Virus record (IMG/VR): IMGVR_UViG_3300028393_000040
Span: 1 to 64,000 of that record
Reading direction: 5' to 3' (one strand)
DNA length: 64,000 nt
Origin: a virus
The notes under the pieces are model-generated. The model was not told the origin of the DNA and searched no databases. It worked only from the letters and a program-made list of their open reading frames with translations. Both the position numbers and the translations under genes were made by a program. Below, piece by piece: positions 36,878 to 45,877 of the stretch (its first letter is position 1; the number at the start of each line of letters is the position of its first letter).

Positions 36878-38962
36878 TTAAATTGATAATCCACTAGTAT
36901 GAGATAATCCAGCATTTACATTAAACCATTTGTTATTACCAACTATTACAGGTGAGGATTTGTTTGTGGTTGTACCATCACCCAATTGACCAGAATCATT
37001 TTTACCCCATGCATATAAAATGTCGCTTGTTATTGCTGCGGAATGTAAATTACCAGCACTTATATTTGACCAAGATAAATTACCTATTGCTACTGGACTA
37101 GATTTATTTATTGTATTAGAGTTTCCCAACTGACCAAAATTGTTTAATCCCCATGCAAATAGATTTCCATTTGTAAGAGTTGCCAATGTATGATTACCAC
37201 CTAAACTAAGTGCCAACCAAGTATTAGTACCAATTTGAACTGGAGAAGATCTTGTTATACTGTCATTTGTTCCCAACTGACCATAGTTGTTTGACCCCCA
37301 TGTTTTTAAATGGTTATTTGTATCTATTGCTCCCGAATGATACCCACCAGCTTCTGATGTAGTCCATTTATCCGCACCAATTTGAACGGGGCTACTTACG
37401 TTAGATGTTGCACTGTTTCCTAACTGTCCTTGTTGCCCAAGCCCCCAAGCATATAAAAGATTGTTTGAATCTATTGCTATATTATGAAATTTTCCACTGT
37501 GTACTTCAGACCAAACGTTGGAATTAACCTGAATAGGGGATGATGTATTATCTGTTGAAAAATTTCCAAGTTGACCGTTTGAATTTAATCCCCATGCAAA
37601 TAAAATACCATTGCTATTAATAGCAACTGTGTGTTTAAATCCTGCACTTGCATTCAACCAGTTTCCTGTTCCTATTTGAACGGGTGATGATCTATCAGAA
37701 ATATCATTTGTACCAAGTTGTCCACTTTGATTATATCCCCATGTAAATAATTTATTGTCTGAACGAATCGCAACACTATGATACCCTCCAGATTTTATCA
37801 CTCTCCATGATAATGATCCGAGTTGAACTGGTAATGACTGATTGTAATTTCTACCAAGCTGTCCAAATTTATTAGATCCCCATGTTTTGAGAGAACCCGT
37901 ACTGAGTATACCAGCACCATTATAACTACCAGCACCAAGTTTATTCCAATTTGAATATGTTCCAATTTGAACTGGAGATGATCTTGTTATGAGAGTTCCG
38001 TCACCGATTTGCGCCTTTGAATTAAATCCCCAAGTAAAGAGATATCCATTGTTAATTGCTTCCGTATGATACTGTCCAGCTTTTGAAAGTGTCCAATTGG
38101 TAGATGAACCTATTTGAACAGGTGAAAATCTTGTTGTTGTTGTCTGGTCACCAAGTTGTCCATTGTTATTAAATCCCCAAGTAAACAAATATCCATCGGA
38201 ACGAATGGCACTACTATGTGATGCACCAGCACCAACTTTAGACCATTGTAATGAACCAATTTGAATTGGAAGAATTTGAAGAGTTCCTGTTCCATCGCCT
38301 AATTGTCCAAATTCATTTGAACCCCATGCCCACAAATAATTATTTGTGTCTATTGCAAGACCGTGTAAATCACCAAAACTTAAAGTTTTCCATGTGTTTG
38401 ATCCAATTTGAACTGGTGAACTTTGTGAGGCTCCTGTTGGTCCGTCTTGAAATTGTGTGATACCCCATGTCCACAAAGATCCATCACTTCTTATTGCCCC
38501 AGTATGAAATGCACCACAGGTAATATCTCCCCAAGTATTTGCACCAATTTGAACTGGAGAAGATTTATCAAGAATTGTATTATCTCCAAGTTTTCCTAAA
38601 CTGTTAGATCCCCAAGAAAATAATAATCCATCAGATCTTATTGCTAGGGTATTGTCTAAACCACATTTAACACTTGACCATGTTTGAGATCCAATTTTAA
38701 TTGGAATATTAGAACTTATAGTGGTTGAATTGCCAAGTTGACCAGCATCGTTTGATCCCCATGTCCACAGGTATCCGCTACTATCGATAGCAGCCATATG
38801 AGAACCACCTACGCTTATATCATTCCATTGAGAATTGTTTACGTTTTCTGGAAATGTGGAATCTAAATTACCCAACTGACCATAAAAATCATTACCCCAC
38901 AAATACAATAATTTGTTAGAGGTGTTGACATTTGTAGTTATTTTTCTAAAAAGAAAACTCAT
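36878..38962 (-). CDS. RCC1-repeat protein, 14 repeats (probable double beta-propeller adhesin)
   Basis: 694 residues built almost wholly of RCC1 repeats of about 48-50 residues. I count 14 copies of the L-x-x-WG-x-N-x-x-GQLG core (for example LWTWGSNDAGQLG, LFAWGLNSNGQLG, LYAWGKNDSGQLG), with the in-between element SSPVQIG-x-x-x-W and HS/HTxAI. Fourteen is twice seven, so two complete seven-bladed propellers are the likely fold. The only non-repeat part is the first 17 residues (MSFLFRKITTNVNTSNK), a possible attachment segment. It starts 2 bp after the 800-residue coiled-coil fibre, so it may be that fibre's tip. Confidence 0.8.
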   Translation of the reverse strand: MSFLFRKITTNVNTSNKLLYLWGNDFYGQLGNLDSTFPENVNNSQWNDISVGGSHMAAIDSSGYLWTWGSNDAGQLGNSTTISSNIPIKIGSQTWSSVKCGLDNTLAIRSDGLLFSWGSNSLGKLGDNTILDKSSPVQIGANTWGDITCGAFHTGAIRSDGSLWTWGITQFQDGPTGASQSSPVQIGSNTWKTLSFGDLHGLAIDTNNYLWAWGSNEFGQLGDGTGTLQILPIQIGSLQWSKVGAGASHSSAIRSDGYLFTWGFNNNGQLGDQTTTTRFSPVQIGSSTNWTLSKAGQYHTEAINNGYLFTWGFNSKAQIGDGTLITRSSPVQIGTYSNWNKLGAGSYNGAGILSTGSLKTWGSNKFGQLGRNYNQSLPVQLGSLSWRVIKSGGYHSVAIRSDNKLFTWGYNQSGQLGTNDISDRSSPVQIGTGNWLNASAGFKHTVAINSNGILFAWGLNSNGQLGNFSTDNTSSPIQVNSNVWSEVHSGKFHNIAIDSNNLLYAWGLGQQGQLGNSATSNVSSPVQIGADKWTTSEAGGYHSGAIDTNNHLKTWGSNNYGQLGTNDSITRSSPVQIGTNTWLALSLGGNHTLATLTNGNLFAWGLNNFGQLGNSNTINKSSPVAIGNLSWSNISAGNLHSAAITSDILYAWGKNDSGQLGDGTTTNKSSPVIVGNNKWFNVNAGLSHTSGLSI

Positions 38963-38964
38963 GA

Positions 38965-41367
38965 TTAGGCATTTTGTCCAGCTAAAAATCCAAAATATGA
39001 AGTTCCACCATCGGTAGTAAAAAATGATAATGTATCAATTTTTCCATTAGTTGAAGTAATAGTTGGAACAATACCACCCGACCATTTTACCGAAGCGGGC
39101 CATGTTACAATATACTGTGAACCATTGGCAACAAATTGTAAAGTGAATGAAAAAACTTTACCTGCTGGAGGTGGGTTATTAAAGTTTACTGAAACTGTAC
39201 TTGTAAGATTTGTTTTGAAAAATGTTCCACTTGCTAAATTTAAATTTAAAATATTTGATGCAATAACAGGACTTATTAAAGTTTCTGTTATTGTTGCAAA
39301 ATCAGATTCGCCAGCAACAGTTAAAGTGTTTGTATTAATTGCAGCAACTGAACTTAAATTGTTTACATATGTATAATTTGCAGAAATAGCTATTATATTA
39401 GATCCTAAAATAAATGTATTAGAAAGTGACGTAGAATTGTTAACTCCAGCAGCAATAAACGAATATGATCCTGTAGAAGTATTTGAACCATAATGTGGTT
39501 GAATTGATGAGTTTGGAAAAACAACAGTATATGGTTGAATACCAGATGTTATGTTTGTATAACTATAAACAGAATTCCAATTTGCACTAGTATTATTAAC
39601 ATTACTATAAACGGAAAGGTTATTTGCCGACTGACTCCCAAAAGTTGAATAAACAGAATTCCAATTTGAACTTAAACTATTAACCTGACTATAAACAGAT
39701 TTATCATTTGCACTTAATCCGTTAAGTGTCGTGTAACCAGAAAGATTGTTAGCTGACTGTGTTCCAAAAGTGCTGTAAACCGAATTCCAGTTTGTGCTTA
39801 AATTATTAACGTTGCTGTAAACAGAATTCCAATTTGAACTAACATTATTAACATTGCTGTAAACAGAAAGATTATTTGCTGACTGACTACCGAAGGTTGA
39901 ATAGACAGAATTCCAGTTTGAACTAACATTATTAACATTGCTGTAAACAGAATTCCAGTTTGTGCTTAAACTATTGACATCACTATAAACGGAAAGATTA
40001 TTTGCTGATTGTGTTCCAAAAGTGCTGTAAACAGAATTCCAGTTTGTGCTTAAACTATTGACATCACTATAAACGGAAAGATTATTTGCTGATTGTGTTC
40101 CAAAAGTACTATAAACGGAAAGATTATTTGCTGACTGAGTGCCAAAGGTTGAGTAGACAGAAAGGTTGTTTGCCGACTGACTACCAAAAGTTGAATAAAC
40201 CGAATTCCAGTTTGTGCTTAAACTATTAACCTGACTATAGACAGATTTATCATTTGCACTTAATCCATTAAGTGTCGTGTAACCAGAAACGTTATTTGCC
40301 GATTGATTACCAAAGGTGCTGTAAACGGAATTCCAGTTTGAACTAACATTATTAACATTACTATAAACAGAAAGGTTATTTGCTGACTGTGTACCAAAAG
40401 TTGAATAGACAGAAAGGTTGTTTGCTGACTGTGTTCCAAAGGTGCTGTAAACATAATTCCAGTTTGTGCTTAAAGAACCAACGTTACTATAAACAGAAAG
40501 GTTGTTTGCTGACTGTGTTCCAAAAGTTGAATAAACCGAATTCCAGTTTGTGCTTAAACTATTAACCTGACTATAGACAGATTTATCATTTGCACTCAAT
40601 CCGTTAATTGTAGTGTAACCAGAAACGTTATTTGCCGATTGATTACCAAAGTTTGAATAAACAGAATTCCAGTTTGTACTTAAAGAACCAACGTTACTGT
40701 AAACAGAAAGGTTATTTGCTGATTGAGTTCCAATTGTAGTGTAACCAGAAAGGTTGTTTGCTGATTGAGTTCCAAAAGTGCTGTAAACAGAATTCCAGTT
40801 TGTGCTTAAATTATTAACCTGACTATAGACAGAAAGATTATTTGCTGATTGATTATAAAAAGCTGAACTTAATCCATTAACATTACTATAAACAGAATTC
40901 CAATTTGCACTAGTTTTAATTACTAATGTATCAACATTATTGATATTTGATGAATTATTTACAACAAATGTTGTAACTTGGTTTTGATAGCCTTGAATGC
41001 TACTACTTGAATTTACGAAAGTATAAGCAGCTTGCCATAAAGAACTTAAAAGATTAACATCACTGTAAACGGAAACGTTATTTGCCGATTGAGAAACAAA
41101 AGTAATATAAATAGAAGATTGTGAAAAATATGAACTATAAACACTGTTCCAATTTGGATAATTAGAAACAACACCAGATATTTGATTAAAAACTGTCTGT
41201 GTTGCTAGAGAAACTGGTTTATTTAAGTCGCTAGTATTGTTTACTGCGCTTAATCCCATATCATTTTTTGTTAAAATTACGGTTCCAGAATAGCCATTTA
41301 CCGTATTTACATTATTATCGTAAATTACTATTGTATCGTTGTCTACTGTTACATATGGGTCGCTCAT
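38965..41367 (-). CDS. Coiled-coil tail fibre with 14-residue repeats
   Basis: 800 residues. Residues about 157-610 are about 32 near-identical 14-residue units (types NSVYSTFGTQSANN, LSVYSNVNNLSTNW, VSGYTTLNGLSAND). Hydrophobic residues recur at positions 3, 7, 10 and 14, a 4-3-4-3 heptad spacing, so a long coiled-coil stalk is expected. Then come one beta-roll repeat (GSYSFIAAGVNNSTS), a FILGSN...NYTYVNN cassette and a C-terminal domain of about 100 residues (VNFNNPPPAGKVFSFTLQFV, WPASVKWSGG, TLSFFTTDGGTSYFGF) common at fibre tips. The N-terminal 50 residues probably attach to the virion. It overlaps the gene upstream by ATGA and is 2 bp from the RCC1 gene. Confidence 0.85.
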   Translation of the reverse strand: MSDPYVTVDNDTIVIYDNNVNTVNGYSGTVILTKNDMGLSAVNNTSDLNKPVSLATQTVFNQISGVVSNYPNWNSVYSSYFSQSSIYITFVSQSANNVSVYSDVNLLSSLWQAAYTFVNSSSSIQGYQNQVTTFVVNNSSNINNVDTLVIKTSANWNSVYSNVNGLSSAFYNQSANNLSVYSQVNNLSTNWNSVYSTFGTQSANNLSGYTTIGTQSANNLSVYSNVGSLSTNWNSVYSNFGNQSANNVSGYTTINGLSANDKSVYSQVNSLSTNWNSVYSTFGTQSANNLSVYSNVGSLSTNWNYVYSTFGTQSANNLSVYSTFGTQSANNLSVYSNVNNVSSNWNSVYSTFGNQSANNVSGYTTLNGLSANDKSVYSQVNSLSTNWNSVYSTFGSQSANNLSVYSTFGTQSANNLSVYSTFGTQSANNLSVYSDVNSLSTNWNSVYSTFGTQSANNLSVYSDVNSLSTNWNSVYSNVNNVSSNWNSVYSTFGSQSANNLSVYSNVNNVSSNWNSVYSNVNNLSTNWNSVYSTFGTQSANNLSGYTTLNGLSANDKSVYSQVNSLSSNWNSVYSTFGSQSANNLSVYSNVNNTSANWNSVYSYTNITSGIQPYTVVFPNSSIQPHYGSNTSTGSYSFIAAGVNNSTSLSNTFILGSNIIAISANYTYVNNLSSVAAINTNTLTVAGESDFATITETLISPVIASNILNLNLASGTFFKTNLTSTVSVNFNNPPPAGKVFSFTLQFVANGSQYIVTWPASVKWSGGIVPTITSTNGKIDTLSFFTTDGGTSYFGFLAGQNA
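39538..40899 (-). repeat. Tandem 42-bp coding repeat (about 32 copies)
   Basis: The DNA for the 14-residue units forms a tandem array of 42-bp repeats. Several blocks of 2-4 units are nearly identical to one another at the DNA level, which shows recent duplication; copy number is likely to vary between relatives. Confidence 0.9.
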
Positions 41368-41705
41368 GATTTTGTTATAGTTGGGTTAATTTTCCAAGTT
41401 CCTGACCAAAATGTTTTAATTTCACCAGTTTGTAGTGTTACCTTTAAATCCCATACATAATTACCTATGGGAGCGTTAATTACCTGCGGTGGAAAATAAA
41501 AAAACCCTTGTGTTGGGTTAGATATGATTATACCACCATTAGTAGAAGAGAAAGTTATTACTGCTGGAGCATCATATTGAGTTCTAACCTGCATTTCAAT
41601 GTATGCATTAGTTAAGTCTAGTGATGAAGCATTTCTATAGATGGTCAAACTTGGTATTCCTTTCCAAGTTTCTTTTGTTCTCTGATCGGGTATGGCGTAA
41701 CTCAT
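41364..41705 (-). CDS. Small Ig-like fibre-associated protein
   Basis: 113 residues with the arrangement of the BppU N-terminal-like / Ig-like fibre-associated family: PSLTIYRNASSLDLTNAYIE, a strand with MQVRTQ, the G-G-I-I-I-S element, then NAPIGNYVWDLKVTLQTGEI and the closing TFWSGTWKINPTITKS. Such domains link fibres or receptor-binding proteins to the tail. It overlaps the coiled-coil fibre gene by 4 bp (ATGA), so it may be the adaptor of that fibre. A GATAAATA octamer lies 8-15 bp upstream of the ATG. Confidence 0.65.
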   Translation of the reverse strand: MSYAIPDQRTKETWKGIPSLTIYRNASSLDLTNAYIEMQVRTQYDAPAVITFSSTNGGIIISNPTQGFFYFPPQVINAPIGNYVWDLKVTLQTGEIKTFWSGTWKINPTITKS

Positions 41706-41712
41706 TACCCTA

Positions 41713-41720
41713 TATTTATC
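41713..41720 (-). promoter_or_regulatory. Late-like octamer GATAAATA
   Basis: Before the Ig-like adaptor that heads the coiled-coil fibre unit; predicted leader 2 nt. Confidence 0.55.
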
Positions 41721-41755
41721 TTAAAAAAATATCAATTCGGGATTAATATTTATTA

Positions 41756-42301
41756 TCAAGAATAAGTTTGTTCTTGAAAGATAATATTGTTATTAATTTG
41801 GAAATCTTGTAATATTTTTTCTCCTTGTGAAAGATTATCAGGAGAATGTACAAAAATACCTAAAATACACTGTTTTTGTATATTAACCGCATCTTTATAT
41901 GTGCTTAAAAATGGAACATAACTATCTCTTGAAAGAACACCATATCCAGCTTCGTTTTCTACTAATACATCAACAAACCCAGATGCATTAAAAATTTCAG
42001 GTGCATGAAGTACAATATAATTGTTATTTTCGATAGTGTAATTTGTTACTAATGAGGCATTAAAACCTGGATTTAATGCGGATAAATGATTTGCTGAAAA
42101 CGGATTAAAATAACTAGTAGTATTTGGAAGTATATTTGGGTTTGATCCACTTAAATAAACATTTCTAACATTAATGAAATTAGCTCCCAGAACATTTATA
42201 TAAAGATTTGTTTCTGTAGGAGATAATGCAGATTGTAATATAATTGTAGATGGATAGACATCATATAGCCTAGGTCTAGCGTTTATGATAAAATGATCCA
42301 T
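41756..42301 (-). CDS. Structural protein with IPT/TIG-like segment
   Basis: 181 residues. YPSTIILQSALSPTETNLYI followed by VLGANFINVRNVYLSGSN resembles an IPT/TIG Ig-like domain (G-x-N-F-x-x-V-x-x-V). The C-terminal third is helical and polar. No catalytic motif. It starts six bases after the portal stop codon and is therefore probably co-transcribed with gp20. Role unknown; a head- or fibre-associated virion protein is likely. Confidence 0.55.
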   Translation of the reverse strand: MDHFIINARPRLYDVYPSTIILQSALSPTETNLYINVLGANFINVRNVYLSGSNPNILPNTTSYFNPFSANHLSALNPGFNASLVTNYTIENNNYIVLHAPEIFNASGFVDVLVENEAGYGVLSRDSYVPFLSTYKDAVNIQKQCILGIFVHSPDNLSQGEKILQDFQINNNIIFQEQTYS

Positions 42302-42307
42302 ACACTA

Positions 42308-44170
42308 TTATGTTGCTGGTGTTTCTATTCCTGCTGCTGGTGTTTCTACCCCTGCTGCTGGTGTTTCTACCCCTGCTGCTGGTGTTTCTGCTCCTGTTGC
42401 TGGCGGTGTTCCGAAATCTGGTATTGCTGATGCGCCACCACCACCACCTATTGCTGGTGGTGCTCCTGCTTCTGCTCCGAGGCTTCCTGATGCCTCTTCT
42501 GCTGCTTCTAGGTGCTCTCTCCAGTTAGGACCTGTCTGACTGATTTGTGCAAGCTCCCAAGTAAGTGCTGCATCTTTTCTGAGCCATTCCATGTTTTCAG
42601 ATATTTTGGAATCATTGAGACCAAGATAATGTCTTTGACAGAATGTTTTAGACATTGATTCGTTCTGAGATAGATTATTAAAATTGTTATATTTCAACTC
42701 AAACTCTTGATTTTTTCTCATCGCAAAATAATTGGATGGAGGATTGAAGTGGGTATCAAAATACGACTCGTGTAATTTATATTCATTCCACCATCCACGA
42801 AGTTTAAGGTGAGTTATGAATGAATCTTTAAATGCCTTTGTAAATTGACCTTGGACACGAACAATAAATTTTGCAAAACGCAATTCTTCTCTTAAAATTT
42901 CTGCGCCATCTTTATATCCTTCGTCGGGATTCATACGAGTTAATGGTACTTTAAGACTCTTATAAAGTTTGTTTACAAAGTATGTTAAATCTTCTATCTT
43001 TCCTAGGTTTGCTCCACCATTTAATAACTCCACATCACTGCCACTTTCTCCTGCTCTTTTGGCAAACCAGAAAGAATCCAACATGGACTGTGGATCATAA
43101 ACATTACCTGCGCCCTTGCCACTCTGGGAGTCATAGGTCTTCTTTGACCAATACGATTGCATAAGTTGTCTAAGATAAGCTTCTGCTTTTGCTGGTGGCA
43201 TATTACCAACATCAATTTTAAATTTTAAACGTTCTGGTGCACGAACCATACGATAGATAACAACTGCATCTTCAAGGAGTGATACCTGTTTATAAGCACG
43301 ACGAGCATTTTCTATAAAGGGAATCTTTATGGTCATGTCCTCGTTCCACATTCCAGAATTAACATAAGTAATTTGGTTTCCTTGGAATGTTACCAATTGC
43401 TGCTGCATTGCATTTGCAGGTGAATTATTCATCTGCTGTGGTTGAGTTGGGTTGTTGCTACCAGCTTGATTTTGCTGTAAATTAATTGGTTTTGAGAAAA
43501 TGAAATTTTCAATTACATTATTCTGAACGCTATCATAAACTGGATTGATTAGTTCACCAGGTATGTTTAACACACCGATAATACCCAAATCTCTTTTCTT
43601 TTCATGGACTACGTTTTCAAAGAAAATTTCTCCTTCAACTAATAATTGTCTGCAATACCCCCAACCTTTATGCTCAAGATCAAACACCTGAATGAACTTG
43701 TAAAACTCTCTTTCAATTTCACTTCTTTGAGAAGAATCCAACTTTCCAAAAGAAGAAAATGAAATTCTTATAAATTTATCTTCATCGTCTTTGTTTAAAA
43801 AATCATCACAAATTTCATCTAAGCAATCACCGATTTCTGCATACGATGCCATTCTACGGTATTCTGCAATTCTTCTTATCTTATCGGTATCTACACTGGC
43901 ATAAATGTATTTGTGGTAAGCGTGATCCGAACCAAATGAGCCTGGTGTATAATTGTCGTTTTGACGAAGATGCGGTCCCGTAATAACAGACTGCTGCATG
44001 ACTTTATATTCATGTCTCTTTGATAATCTATCGAATAATTCATATCTAGGATTGCCTTCGTCTGCATCTACTGCGTCCTGTATATATGGTAATCTTGATA
44101 AGATAGATTGGATAAAGTTTCTCTGTCCATTATCTGGCTGTCTTTGTGCTGTTGGTAAAATATCAGGCAT
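42308..44170 (-). CDS. 20: Portal vertex protein gp20
   Basis: 620 residues (T4 gp20 is 524). Recognisable portal blocks are IAEYRRMASYAEIGDCLDEI, FILFSKP-like EN FIFSKPINLQ, LLEDAVVIYRMVRAPERLKF, KIDVGNMPPAKAEAYLRQLM, YWSKKTYDSQSGK, LPLTRM-type KVPLTRMNPDEGYKDGAEIL and REELRFAKFIVRVQGQFTKA. The portal is the dodecameric gate for DNA packaging and tail joining. The extra length is a low-complexity Gly/Ala/Pro/Thr C-terminus after about residue 545, ending in four ETPAAGV-type heptapeptides. Two octamers precede the start (ACTAAATA, GATAAATA). It leads a minus-strand run and is divergent to the accessory island. Confidence 0.93.
   Translation of the reverse strand: MPDILPTAQRQPDNGQRNFIQSILSRLPYIQDAVDADEGNPRYELFDRLSKRHEYKVMQQSVITGPHLRQNDNYTPGSFGSDHAYHKYIYASVDTDKIRRIAEYRRMASYAEIGDCLDEICDDFLNKDDEDKFIRISFSSFGKLDSSQRSEIEREFYKFIQVFDLEHKGWGYCRQLLVEGEIFFENVVHEKKRDLGIIGVLNIPGELINPVYDSVQNNVIENFIFSKPINLQQNQAGSNNPTQPQQMNNSPANAMQQQLVTFQGNQITYVNSGMWNEDMTIKIPFIENARRAYKQVSLLEDAVVIYRMVRAPERLKFKIDVGNMPPAKAEAYLRQLMQSYWSKKTYDSQSGKGAGNVYDPQSMLDSFWFAKRAGESGSDVELLNGGANLGKIEDLTYFVNKLYKSLKVPLTRMNPDEGYKDGAEILREELRFAKFIVRVQGQFTKAFKDSFITHLKLRGWWNEYKLHESYFDTHFNPPSNYFAMRKNQEFELKYNNFNNLSQNESMSKTFCQRHYLGLNDSKISENMEWLRKDAALTWELAQISQTGPNWREHLEAAEEASGSLGAEAGAPPAIGGGGGASAIPDFGTPPATGAETPAAGVETPAAGVETPAAGIETPAT
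42313..42399 (-). repeat. Tandem 21-bp repeat in the portal C-terminus
   Basis: Four copies of a 21-bp unit encode ETPAAGV-type heptapeptides at the end of gp20. Two copies are identical and two differ by a few bases; slippage could change the copy number without a frameshift. Confidence 0.8.
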
Positions 44171-44176
44171 TTTTAA

Positions 44177-44201
44177 TATTTAGTCTTAAAAAGTATTTAT
44201 C
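44177..44201 (-). promoter_or_regulatory. Tandem octamers before the portal gene
   Basis: ACTAAATA (44184-44177) and GATAAATA (44201-44194); predicted leaders 1 and 18 nt. Confidence 0.55.
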
Positions 44202-44228
44202 AAGCATATTGACTTAAAAACAACTTAT

Positions 44229-44236
44229 GATAAATT
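44229..44236 (+). promoter_or_regulatory. Late-like octamer GATAAATT
   Basis: Before the GT9-like gene; predicted leader about 1 nt. It shows that the accessory island uses the same signal as the structural genes. Confidence 0.5.
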
Positions 44237-44242
44237 CTATAT

Positions 44243-45178
44243 ATGGACAAATACGTAATTTTTCACATTGATGGTGGTTGTGGTAAAAATATTGTTGCTA
44301 CTGCTGTAGTAAAATCAATTAAAGCTGCTTATCCAGATCATAAACTTATAGTTGTAACAGCATGGCCCGATGTATTTGCACATAATCCAAATATTCATAG
44401 AGTTTATAGGTTTGGAAATATTCCTTATTTTTATGAGGATTATATAGATAATAAAGAGTCTGTTATTTTAAGATCAGAACCATATCATTCTGGTGACTTA
44501 CTATATAAAAGAAAATCATTAACTGAAATTTGGTGTGACGTATTTAATATTCCATGTATTGATAAAAAACCAGAAATTTTCTTAGCCGAAAGAGAATTAT
44601 TATTTGCAGAAAATCAATTACAAAAGCAAGGACCTATCTTATTGATACAATCATCTGGTGGTGCAGAGCAACAAGGTCATCCTTATTCTTGGTCAAGAGA
44701 TTTACCACCCGTTTTTGCTCAAGAAATAGTTAATTCTGTAAAAGATAAATTTAATAAAATTCTCCATGTACGAAGAGATAATCAGCCCGAATTACAAAAT
44801 ACAATAAAACTTACTGACGGTTTTAGAAATTTATTTTGCTACATTGCTCATTCTGATAAAATATTGGGAATTGATTCTTTTGTTCAACATGCTGCTGCTG
44901 CATTTAATAAAAAAGCAACAGTTGGATGGATTTCAAATTCCCCCGTTGTGTTTGGTCATGAAATACACGATAACATCTTAGCATCTGGCGCAAAATCATT
45001 TAGACATCGAATAGATTCATACTTAGAAGAAGAAGATTGGACGGGTGGAAAATTTCATGAATGTCCATATGACAATATCAATAATCTTTTTGATAAGGAT
45101 CAGTTTATTGAATCTCTTTTGGGATCAAAAAATGATTTAGTTTTTGACTTTGCCGATCAACCAAAAATTGTATTTTAA
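44243..45178 (+). CDS. GT9-like glycosyltransferase
   Basis: 311 residues with a heptosyltransferase-like GT-B fold: an N-terminal strand-loop-helix (FHIDGGCGKNIVATAVVKSI), then AAYPDHKLIVVTAWPDVFAH and NIHRVYRFG, and a C-terminal donor-site region (FCYIAHSDKILGIDSFVQHA, AAAFNKKATVGWISNSPVVF). GT9 enzymes add heptose or related sugars to lipopolysaccharide cores; in phages the target may be host glycans or virion proteins. It is the first gene of the plus-strand arm of the accessory island, divergent from gp20. A GATAAATT octamer precedes the ATG, giving a predicted leader of about one nucleotide. Confidence 0.7.
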   Translation: MDKYVIFHIDGGCGKNIVATAVVKSIKAAYPDHKLIVVTAWPDVFAHNPNIHRVYRFGNIPYFYEDYIDNKESVILRSEPYHSGDLLYKRKSLTEIWCDVFNIPCIDKKPEIFLAERELLFAENQLQKQGPILLIQSSGGAEQQGHPYSWSRDLPPVFAQEIVNSVKDKFNKILHVRRDNQPELQNTIKLTDGFRNLFCYIAHSDKILGIDSFVQHAAAAFNKKATVGWISNSPVVFGHEIHDNILASGAKSFRHRIDSYLEEEDWTGGKFHECPYDNINNLFDKDQFIESLLGSKNDLVFDFADQPKIVF

Positions 45179-45801
45179 TTGATATTTGATTCATATTGTT
45201 TATCTTGAATAATAGAATTAAATGGGAATAGTGGCTTTACGATATATCTTCCTTCTAAATTATAATTGTAACTCATATGCTGCATGATTTTTGCATAGAA
45301 ATTATCTATTTCCATTCCTGATGCTTCCGCCATATAAATAATGTCATCAAAAACCTTTTTGGAAATTGCATACGAATGTGTTGTTACTATTTGATTTCTG
45401 AACATTGATTCGATCAACCCACCAAAATACAAAAAATCCCAATCCTTGTTTAAGGTTTCCTGATTATTTAGAAGAACTTCATTAGGATCGTTTAAGAATT
45501 TTATATCATCTTCAAATATAAGAATCTTCTTGTATGAATTTGTTTTTGCATCATTTACAATATTTAAATGAGATGATCTACAACCTAATGCACCAAGAAC
45601 ATACTTTGTGTCTTGCTTGTTAAAATTTCTAAACAAACTAAAACTTGGTGGTAATTGATTATAAGATGTTGCTGATATCCTTTGAAAATTTTTTATATTA
45701 AAGGTTTTAAATTGATTTAAAATATTTTCGTTGCGTTGTTTATCATTATCTAAATTAATGTAATAAATTTTATCGAAATATGTATCTATTAAAGATTTCA
45801 T
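45175..45801 (-). CDS. GT25-family glycosyltransferase
   Basis: 208 residues. The GT25 (LPS-biosynthesis LgtB/LgtF-like) pattern is clear: KIYYINLDNDKQRNENILNQ at the N-terminus, FQRISATSYN, GALGCRSSHLNIVNDAKTN, and the E-D-D metal/nucleotide motif in YKKILIFEDDIKFLNDP, followed by DWDFLYFGGLI and HSYAISKKVFDDI. It transfers a hexose onto a glycan. It is convergent with the GT9-like gene (4-bp overlap) and divergent from the sulfotransferase at 45878, so it is likely to have its own promoter. Confidence 0.8.
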   Translation of the reverse strand: MKSLIDTYFDKIYYINLDNDKQRNENILNQFKTFNIKNFQRISATSYNQLPPSFSLFRNFNKQDTKYVLGALGCRSSHLNIVNDAKTNSYKKILIFEDDIKFLNDPNEVLLNNQETLNKDWDFLYFGGLIESMFRNQIVTTHSYAISKKVFDDIIYMAEASGMEIDNFYAKIMQHMSYNYNLEGRYIVKPLFPFNSIIQDKQYESNIN

Positions 45802-45877
45802 ACTTTTATCATAACGTATTATGGATACATGTCAAATAGAACTTGATTTACTTGGTTTACATGTTAAATTTATAATA

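Noticed and set aside
39538-40899. Regular direct repeats resembling a CRISPR array
   Set aside because: The repeats are in frame, 42 bp long without unique spacers, and encode a heptad repeat; no cas genes are present.
44200-44242. Host-type sigma-70 promoter (TTGACT with a TATGAT/TAAATT element) before the GT9-like gene
   Set aside because: The spacing between the two elements is wrong for either choice, and a GATAAATT octamer at the standard distance explains the start better.
45821-45877. Earlier start of the sulfotransferase at 45821
   Set aside because: It adds 19 residues before a P-loop that in this family lies at the very N-terminus; the ATG at 45878 fits better.
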